NCBI GenBank assembly: GCA_945860325.1
Contig: CAMARL010000006.1
Span: 1 to 25,340 of the forward strand
DNA from: Spirosoma fluviale
GTDB taxonomy: Bacteria; Bacteroidota; Bacteroidia; Cytophagales; Spirosomataceae
Length of the DNA: 25,340 nucleotides
Reading direction: 5' to 3'
The notes beneath the pieces are model-generated. The model saw nothing but the letters and a program-made list of their open reading frames with translations. It was not told the DNA's origin and ran no database searches. Shown one piece after another: positions 1-6,263 of this stretch (positions within the stretch are counted from its first letter, which is position 1; each line of letters opens with the position of its first letter). A program made the position numbers and the translations under genes.

Positions 1-3000
1 CTCATTGGCTATAATTACTTAGGTGTTAGAGAATATCCATCCGTGGACCCTCCGGTTGTCAACGTCCAAACTAGTTATACGGGGGCCAATGCTGATATTA
101 TTGAATCTCAAATTACGGAACCCTTAGAAGAGTCCATTAATGGAATTGCCGGTATTCGAACATTGACCAGTTCGAGTAGGGATGGGCGATCAAGTATCAC
201 AGTCGAGTTTGACCTAGCAGTTAATATTGAAGATGCGGCAAATGATGTGCGTGACCGTGTTTCTAGATCTATGGCTGTATTGCCAAAAGATGTGGATCCA
301 CCTGTAATTACAAAATCAGATGCCGATTCAGGACCTATTTATTTTTTATATTTATCGTCAAAAACAAGAAATCTTTTAAATTTAAATGAAATCGCCACCC
401 GAAATGTAAAAGAGAAATTACAAACGATTCCAGGAGTAAGCTCGGTTCAAATGTGGGGGGAGAAAAAATATGCGATGCGTTTGAACATTGATCCAGATCG
501 TTTAGCTTCTTTTCGATTAACGGCCCCAGATATTGCATCGGCTTTGACCAAACAAAATATCGAATTGCCATCAGGCAGTATTGAGGGCGCGAATACGGAA
601 CTAACGGTTAGAACTCAGGGAAGATTAACAACGGTGGAAGATTTCGAAAATTTAATCATTAAAGAAGAAGGGGATCGATCAGTGAAATTTTCAGATGTAG
701 GGAATGTTGTTCTATCCTCTGAGAATGAAAAGACGATGTTTAAACGAGATAATGTCCCGATGATTTCGATTGCGGTAATTCCTCAGCCAGGTTCAAACCA
801 AATTGAAATTGTCAATGCGATTCGAAAGAAATTGGTTCAGATTCAAACGACTGTGCCCAATGATGTCTTGCTAAAAGAAGGCTTTGACAACACGCGATAT
901 GTAAGAAGGTCCATTGTAGAGGTAGAAGAAACGATATTAACCGCTATTTTGCTAGTTACACTTATTATATTTTTGTTCTTAAGAGACTGGCGTTCGACCA
1001 TCATCCCATTGACAGCCATTCCTGTGAGTTTAATTGGGGTATTCTTCTTTATGTATTTGGTAGGCTTTTCGATCAATGTACTAACATTATTAGGCATTGT
1101 ATTGTCTATCGGATTAGTTGTGGATGACGCCATTGTTGTTTTGGAGAATATTTACTCCAAAATTGAAGAAGGCTTAAGTCCATGGAAAGCGGCACAAGAA
1201 GGATCCAAGGAAATTTACTTTGCTGTTATTTCGACCACGGTTACATTGGTCGCTGTATTTTTGCCGGTGATATTCTTACAAGGAATTACGGGCCGATTAT
1301 TTCGGGAGTTTGGAATCGTTGTCGCCGGATCCGTTATAATATCCGCCTTTGTTTCATTGACATTAACCCCAATGTTAGGTTCAAGACTTTTAAAAGGGGG
1401 ACATTCAAAGCCATGGTTTTACCGTGTGACAGAACCATTTTTTGTTTGGTTAAATCGTGCATATGAGAGCTCCTTAAATTCATTTTTAAGTGCTCGTTGG
1501 CTTGCATGGATTTTAATAGTTTCGCTCTTTGGAATTATTTATGCGTTATTTAAAACAGGTGCAATCCCATCTGAGTTAGCTCCCTTGGAAGATCGAGGAA
1601 TGTTGAGAATTAATGCAACAGCTCCAGAAGGCGTTACTTATGAATATATGCTAAATTATACAGATGAAATGTCCAATTTTTTAATGAAGGCCATTCCTGA
1701 TAATGAAAGAAAAAATATATTTGCCTACACGTCTCCTCCATTTGGTAGTGGAGGATCTAATACAGGAAGTATGCGTATTATGCTGACCGATCCACAAAAC
1801 AGGAGATCCCAACAAGCAATCGCTGAAGAGTTGCAGCCTAAGATTAAAAAGTTTACAGGGGCGAAAGCCGTTTTAATTCAAGATCCTACCCTATCCACGG
1901 GACAACGTGGGGGTGGTGGATTGCCAATTGCATTTGTCGTTCAGGCACCCAATTTTGAAAAACTGAAAAAGATGATGCCTGTGTTCTTAGCAAAGGTGAG
2001 GGAATCCCCTAAGTTTGAGAATTCGGATGTCAATTTGAAGTTTACGAAACCTGAATTGCGTTTAGAAATTGATCGTGCCAAAGCACAAAATTTAGGAATA
2101 TCGATTCAAGATGTGGCCCAAACGCTTCAATTAGGCCTCTCTGGAAGAAGATTTGGCTATTTTGTAATGGATGGAAAGCAATATCAAATCATTGGTCAAA
2201 TCAATCGGGATTTAAGAAATGATGTGAAAGACTTAAAATCCTTGTATGTTAAAAACAATCGCGGAGATTTAATTCAGTTGGACAACTTGGTTAAAATAAC
2301 GGAACAAAGCACACCGCCCCAACTATATCGCTATAATCGCTATGTTGCCGCTACGGTTCAGGCGCAAATGGCTAAAGGTGTAACGATGGGAGAGGCATTA
2401 AATGAGATGGATAAATTAGCAAAAGAAACATTTGATGTTTCTTTTTCTACCGCATATGACGGACAAAGTAAGGAATTTAAAGAATCGAGTTCGTCTTTAT
2501 TATTCGCATTTGCGCTGGCAATCTTATTGATTTATTTGATTTTATCGGCCCAGTTTGAAAGTTTCGTAGATCCCCTGATTATTTTATTTACGGTTCCATT
2601 AGCGGTTGCCGGTGCGTTATTAACGTTATGGGATTTCAGCCAAACACTTAATATTTTCTCGCAAATCGGAATTATTGTGTTAATAGGCCTCGTGACCAAA
2701 AATGGAATTTTAATTGTGGAATTTGCCAATCAGAAAAAAGAAACAGGTTTATCTAAATTAGAAGCTGTAAAGGTTGCTGCTGCTGCCAGATTTAGACCTA
2801 TCGTCATGACATCTCTATGTACTATTTTGGGTATTTTACCTATAGCCTTAGCCTTAGGTTCAGGAGCAAAAAGTAGGGTTTCGATGGGTATAGCGGTTGT
2901 AGGAGGTATGTTGTTTTCAACGACATTAACCTTGTATATCATACCAGCCATCTATAGTTTTATGTCGAGTAATTTCAAGAAATCAAAAGAAGAGGTTACG

Positions 3001-3027
3001 GAAGAAGCCACTCATGTCATTGGATAA
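1..3027 (+). CDS. RND (HAE1/AcrB-like) efflux pump inner-membrane subunit, 5' partial
   Basis: Proton-driven inner-membrane subunit of a tripartite efflux pump. The frame is open from base 1 and reads LIGYNYLGVREYPSVDPP, the conserved stretch just after the first membrane helix of this family, so the true start lies upstream and a GTG at 43 is only internal. About 1,008 residues are present, nearly the full family length of 1,020-1,050. The segment GLVVDDAIVVLEN, with its two adjacent Asp codons at 1123-1128, is the proton-relay helix of AcrB-type pumps. A second block of helices runs from about 2490 to 2970, giving the expected duplicated fold. The sequence resembles the MdtB/AcrB drug-export branch rather than the heavy-metal CusA branch, but the substrate cannot be read from it. 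The partner membrane-fusion gene is presumably upstream, outside the window. The 3' end overlaps ribD by 14 bp. Confidence 0.95.
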   Translation, partial: LIGYNYLGVREYPSVDPPVVNVQTSYTGANADIIESQITEPLEESINGIAGIRTLTSSSRDGRSSITVEFDLAVNIEDAANDVRDRVSRSMAVLPKDVDPPVITKSDADSGPIYFLYLSSKTRNLLNLNEIATRNVKEKLQTIPGVSSVQMWGEKKYAMRLNIDPDRLASFRLTAPDIASALTKQNIELPSGSIEGANTELTVRTQGRLTTVEDFENLIIKEEGDRSVKFSDVGNVVLSSENEKTMFKRDNVPMISIAVIPQPGSNQIEIVNAIRKKLVQIQTTVPNDVLLKEGFDNTRYVRRSIVEVEETILTAILLVTLIIFLFLRDWRSTIIPLTAIPVSLIGVFFFMYLVGFSINVLTLLGIVLSIGLVVDDAIVVLENIYSKIEEGLSPWKAAQEGSKEIYFAVISTTVTLVAVFLPVIFLQGITGRLFREFGIVVAGSVIISAFVSLTLTPMLGSRLLKGGHSKPWFYRVTEPFFVWLNRAYESSLNSFLSARWLAWILIVSLFGIIYALFKTGAIPSELAPLEDRGMLRINATAPEGVTYEYMLNYTDEMSNFLMKAIPDNERKNIFAYTSPPFGSGGSNTGSMRIMLTDPQNRRSQQAIAEELQPKIKKFTGAKAVLIQDPTLSTGQRGGGGLPIAFVVQAPNFEKLKKMMPVFLAKVRESPKFENSDVNLKFTKPELRLEIDRAKAQNLGISIQDVAQTLQLGLSGRRFGYFVMDGKQYQIIGQINRDLRNDVKDLKSLYVKNNRGDLIQLDNLVKITEQSTPPQLYRYNRYVAATVQAQMAKGVTMGEALNEMDKLAKETFDVSFSTAYDGQSKEFKESSSSLLFAFALAILLIYLILSAQFESFVDPLIILFTVPLAVAGALLTLWDFSQTLNIFSQIGIIVLIGLVTKNGILIVEFANQKKETGLSKLEAVKVAAAARFRPIVMTSLCTILGILPIALALGSGAKSRVSMGIAVVGGMLFSTTLTLYIIPAIYSFMSSNFKKSKEEVTEEATHVIG

Positions 3028-4069
3028 GGAAGTATTTTGGATGCAACGAGCCCTAGATTTAGCAAATATGGGTTCAGGGTTCGTTGCTCCTAACCCTTTA
3101 GTAGGTTGTGTCATTGTAAAAAATGACAGCATCATCGGGGAAGGTTTTCACAAAAAATATGGCGAGGCGCACGCCGAAGTCAATGCCATCAATTCGCTTG
3201 TTGATCCCTCAGATATCGTAGGCTCTACGATCTATGTGAATTTAGAACCTTGCTCACATCATGGCAAAACTCCTCCATGTGCTGATTTATTAATCAAAAG
3301 TAGGGTGAAGCGCGTGGTCATTTGCAATATCGATCCTAATCCTGTAGTCGCCGGCGAGGGAATAGCGGCGTTGAAAAAGGCCGGAATTGAAGTTTCTATA
3401 GGCTTGCTCACGGAAAAAGGAGAGGAAATTAATCGAAAATTTTTCCATTTTCAACGAGAGAAAAAACCCTATATCACGTTAAAATTCGCCTGTTCGCAAG
3501 ATCATTTTATCGCTAAAGTAAATGGGGAACCCATATCGTTTTCGAACTCAGAAAGCCAACAACTAGTCCATAAAATGCGAGCAGAAAATCAGGCCATATT
3601 AATTGGGGTTCAAACGGCTATTGCTGATAATCCTACGCTTAATGTTCGATTTTGGCAAGGAAACTCGCCCCTAAGAATCATCATAGATCCTTCAAATCGA
3701 TTGCCTAAAGAAGCAAAATTAGTTAAGGATCAAGCGCCATTGCTCGTTTTTACAAAACACCATAGCGAGACAGTTGGAGACAAAAAGTGGATTGCAGTAG
3801 GAGATAAAAATCCCCAGGAATTCCTCGACTCTATCTTAACCTATTGTTATCAAAATAACATTCAATCGATTATGGTGGAAGGTGGTACGCGTACGGCTAA
3901 TCAATTCTATACCGCTGGATTGATTAATGAGATTTGGAAAATAGAAAAGCAAATAAAATTGGGAGAAGGAATACTTGCACCTATATTGACTGATGTGGCA
4001 TTTGAAAAAAAGTTTATGGTAGGCCAAGACAATATCTGGTCAAAAGCCATGCTGCCTAAATTATCTTAA
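3014..4069 (+). CDS. ribD: Bifunctional riboflavin biosynthesis deaminase/reductase RibD
   Basis: Cytoplasmic enzyme for two successive riboflavin steps: deamination of the pyrimidine from GTP cyclohydrolase II, then NADPH-dependent reduction of its ribosyl side chain. The N-terminal deaminase domain (about 1-145) has the zinc site H53-A-E55 with C80 and C89 in PCSHHGKTPPC. The C-terminal reductase domain (about 150-351) carries GVQTAIADNPTLNVR and a terminal VEGG motif. Length 351 aa is normal. The ATG at 3014 is chosen because the family begins with a short segment before the M-x-x-A-L helix (here WMQRALDLA). The start lies inside the RND pump gene in another frame (14-bp overlap), so the two are probably co-transcribed, although they share no pathway. 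The stop codon overlaps that of convergent mntH through a shared TTAA. Confidence 0.96.
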   Translation: MSLDKEVFWMQRALDLANMGSGFVAPNPLVGCVIVKNDSIIGEGFHKKYGEAHAEVNAINSLVDPSDIVGSTIYVNLEPCSHHGKTPPCADLLIKSRVKRVVICNIDPNPVVAGEGIAALKKAGIEVSIGLLTEKGEEINRKFFHFQREKKPYITLKFACSQDHFIAKVNGEPISFSNSESQQLVHKMRAENQAILIGVQTAIADNPTLNVRFWQGNSPLRIIIDPSNRLPKEAKLVKDQAPLLVFTKHHSETVGDKKWIAVGDKNPQEFLDSILTYCYQNNIQSIMVEGGTRTANQFYTAGLINEIWKIEKQIKLGEGILAPILTDVAFEKKFMVGQDNIWSKAMLPKLS

Positions 4070-5367
4070 AGAAATTGAGCAATTAAATATACATTAAGGC
4101 TCAAAATGATGGTTGCCGTGACCCAGGCCAACCATTTTACCCAGGTGGGATTGACAAATTTTCCCATTTTATTCTTGTCACTTGTGAACCAAATGAGTGG
4201 AATTACGGCAAAGGATAATTGCATGGAAAGTATTACTTGAGAAAAAATTAACAGATCTCCGATTTTATTATCTCCCCACCACCAGGTTATAAAAAATGCA
4301 GGCAAAATGGCTATCGCTCTGGTGATTAATCGACGAAGCCAAGGAGTAATTCGTAAATCCAAAAAACCTTCCATGACAATTTGCCCAGCTAATGTTCCCG
4401 TTAAGGTAGCATTTTGCCCAGAAGCTAATAGGGCAATGGCAAAAATAATACTAGCCCAATGACTCCCTAAAACAGGATTTAAAAGCTTATGGGCATCTTG
4501 GATTTCAGCAACTCCTCGGTTGCCGCTAAAATAAAATGTGGATGCCGCTAAAATTAAAATTCCTGCATTGATAAAAAAAGCAAGTCCTAAAGATATCGTG
4601 GAGTCGATTGTTGCGAATTTTATAGCCTTCTTTCTATCTTCATCCGTTTTTGCAAAGGCCCTTGTTTGAACGATACTTGAGTGCAAATACAAATTATGAG
4701 GCATAACCGTGGCGCCCAAAATACCAATCGCTACATACAATTGGCGCTCATCTGAAAAAATAGATATTTGTGGAACTAGGCCATTTAAGATAGGATAGAG
4801 ATCTGGCTTGGATAATATAAGTTCAAATGCAAAGCATAAAACGATCACGATCAATAAGGCTAAAACTATTGATTCCAACACCCTAAATCCCTTTTTCTGC
4901 AAAAATAAAATCAAAAATACATCGGTGATCGTAATCAGAATTCCCATCAAAATAGGAATGTCAAAAAGTAAATGCAAGGCAAGTGCAGAGCCAATTACCT
5001 CCGCTAAATCACAAGCGGTAATAGCCAATTCGCACAAAATCCATAAAAAAAACGCGACGGGCTTAGAAAAATAATCGCCACATGCTTGGGCAAGATCTCG
5101 CCCTGTAGCGACTCCTAATTTAAGGGCAAGGTGTTGAAGTAAAATAGCAAATAAGCTTGAGACCAAAATAACAGAGAGAAGTGTATAGCCAAATTGAGCA
5201 CCCCCCGATAAATCCGTAGCCCAATTTCCAGGATCCATATACCCGACAGCCACCATAAAGCCTGGACCCATAAAGGCCCTTAGATTTTGCCAAAATCCAT
5301 TTCCTTTAGGGATTGGGATACTTGCAAAAACTTCAGAAAGAGAATTTGAATTTTTTCTATTTTCCAA
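4066..5367 (-). CDS. mntH: Nramp-family divalent metal (Mn2+/Fe2+) transporter MntH
   Basis: Proton-coupled manganese/iron importer in the inner membrane. The first helix carries MDPGNWATD, with the metal-binding DPGN motif, and the sixth carries MPHNLYLHSS, the MPH motif whose Met selects transition metals. About eleven hydrophobic segments are present, the Nramp count. The frame is open up to a TTG at 5398-5400 (444 aa), but that TTG is part of a near-consensus promoter -7 box (TATATTTG), so the transcript should start below it. I therefore prefer the next in-frame TTG at 5365-5367, giving MENRKNSNSLSEVF and 433 aa; no early ATG exists. The gene diverges from mntR across a 34-bp palindrome, which argues for manganese-dependent repression. 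Function is very likely; the start is uncertain. Confidence 0.93.
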   Translation of the reverse strand: MENRKNSNSLSEVFASIPIPKGNGFWQNLRAFMGPGFMVAVGYMDPGNWATDLSGGAQFGYTLLSVILVSSLFAILLQHLALKLGVATGRDLAQACGDYFSKPVAFFLWILCELAITACDLAEVIGSALALHLLFDIPILMGILITITDVFLILFLQKKGFRVLESIVLALLIVIVLCFAFELILSKPDLYPILNGLVPQISIFSDERQLYVAIGILGATVMPHNLYLHSSIVQTRAFAKTDEDRKKAIKFATIDSTISLGLAFFINAGILILAASTFYFSGNRGVAEIQDAHKLLNPVLGSHWASIIFAIALLASGQNATLTGTLAGQIVMEGFLDLRITPWLRRLITRAIAILPAFFITWWWGDNKIGDLLIFSQVILSMQLSFAVIPLIWFTSDKNKMGKFVNPTWVKWLAWVTATIILSLNVYLIAQFL

Positions 5368-5397
5368 GACTTTTTTTTTGGTTTCAAATATAGGATT

Positions 5398-5426
5398 CAA
5401 ATATACAGAATTTTACGTTGCTTCAA
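5398..5426 (-). promoter_or_regulatory. Promoter of mntH
   Basis: On the minus strand this reads TTTG (ending at 5424), 18 bases, then TATATTTG at 5405-5398. That matches the Bacteroidota housekeeping promoter (TTTG or TTG, 17-23 bases, TANNTTTG), with a perfect -7 element. Transcription would start near 5392. The -33 element abuts or just overlaps the 34-bp palindrome, a natural place for repression. If the promoter is real, the TTG at 5400 cannot be the start of mntH. Confidence 0.65.
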
Positions 5427-5459
5427 AATTAATTTTTAGTCTAGACTAAAAATTAATTT
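5426..5459. promoter_or_regulatory. 34-bp perfect palindrome, putative MntR operator
   Basis: Each half reads AAATTAATTTTTAGTCT followed by its exact reverse complement, centred on CTAG between 5442 and 5443, with no mismatch over 34 bp. The core TTTTAGTCTAGACTAAAA has the TTAG...CTAA form seen in DtxR/MntR-family operators. It lies between divergent mntH and mntR, next to the -33 element of mntH, so MntR could control both genes from here. The palindrome is seen directly; the binding protein is inferred. Confidence 0.75.
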
Positions 5460-5500
5460 ATCGCATATTTTTTCTAAATTGCTTGCCAACTACAACACCA

Positions 5501-6160
5501 ATGGCAACATCATTAGCGGAAGAAAATTATTTGAAAATTATATATCGGCTCTGCGAAGGGACTAAAGAAGATATTTCAACTAATTCCATTGCTGAATTGA
5601 CAAATAATAAAGCCGCATCCGTAACAGACATGTTGCAAAAATTGGCTGAAAAAGGCTGGGTTACTTACCAAAAATATCAAGGGGTTCGATTGACCAAGAT
5701 AGGCGAAAGTATTGCCCTTAGCATCATACGAAAGCATCGTCTCTGGGAAGTGTTTTTAGTGGAAAAGCTTGGGTATAATTGGGATGAGGTGCATGAAATA
5801 GCGGAGCAATTAGAACACATTGAATCAGAAACATTAATCAATAAATTGGATTCTTTTTTAGATTTTCCGAAAATTGATCCTCACGGAGATCCTATTCCTA
5901 GCCAAGAAGGAGAAATTCCTGAACTTGGATACCTGCATTTATCCGAAGTGAAATTGAACGAAACGTGTACCCTAATGGGAGTTGCAAAAGACTCTGCCGT
6001 ATTTCTTCAATTGCTCACTAAACTAAATTTAAGCTTAGGGGCTAGGCTTGAAGTATTGGAGTTCAACACATTTGATAGATCTGTTTCATTGAAAATAGCC
6101 GAGGAAAAGCCGATTTTCATTAGCCATGAAGTGGCGAAAAACATATTAGTAAAAGTCTAA
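5501..6160 (+). CDS. mntR: DtxR/MntR-family manganese-responsive transcriptional regulator
   Basis: Metal-dependent DNA-binding repressor, predicted to sense Mn2+ and control the adjacent Nramp transporter. The winged-helix domain covers residues 1-70, the metal-binding dimerisation domain about 71-135, and a FeoA/SH3-like domain about 155-219. Ligand candidates H79, E83, H98, E102, E105 and H106 fall at the same numbers as in Corynebacterium DtxR. Residue 102 is Glu where iron-sensing DtxR has Cys, as in manganese-sensing MntR (E99). The ATG at 5501 (219 aa) gives MATSLAEENYLKIIYRL, the usual start of the family. A TTG at 5483 would add six residues and is less likely. The 34-bp palindrome lies 41 bp upstream, so autoregulation is plausible. 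Confidence 0.9.
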   Translation: MATSLAEENYLKIIYRLCEGTKEDISTNSIAELTNNKAASVTDMLQKLAEKGWVTYQKYQGVRLTKIGESIALSIIRKHRLWEVFLVEKLGYNWDEVHEIAEQLEHIESETLINKLDSFLDFPKIDPHGDPIPSQEGEIPELGYLHLSEVKLNETCTLMGVAKDSAVFLQLLTKLNLSLGARLEVLEFNTFDRSVSLKIAEEKPIFISHEVAKNILVKV

Positions 6161-6203
6161 ATAATCAGTTAGCTGATCGGCTGAATGAAGATAATTCCAT
6201 TTC

Positions 6204-6253
6204 TTTAGCCTAGCTTTACTAACTTTTGAAAAGTTAGTAAAGCTGGGGCTAAA
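6204..6253. terminator. Long hairpin between convergent mntR and helicase genes
   Basis: An inner perfect inverted repeat of 16 bp (6212-6227 with 6229-6244, only one base between) is flanked by an outer 7-bp pair, TTTAGCC (6204-6210) with GGCTAAA (6247-6253). It sits where two genes converge, so a two-way transcription stop is the simplest reading. No run of T follows the stem on either strand, which weakens the call. Confidence 0.5.
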
Positions 6254-6263
6254 GGAGTAAATA

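Noticed and set aside
1182..1466. 94-aa plus-strand frame inside the RND gene
   Set aside because: Out-of-frame shadow of the pump gene; no domain, and codon use follows the other frame.
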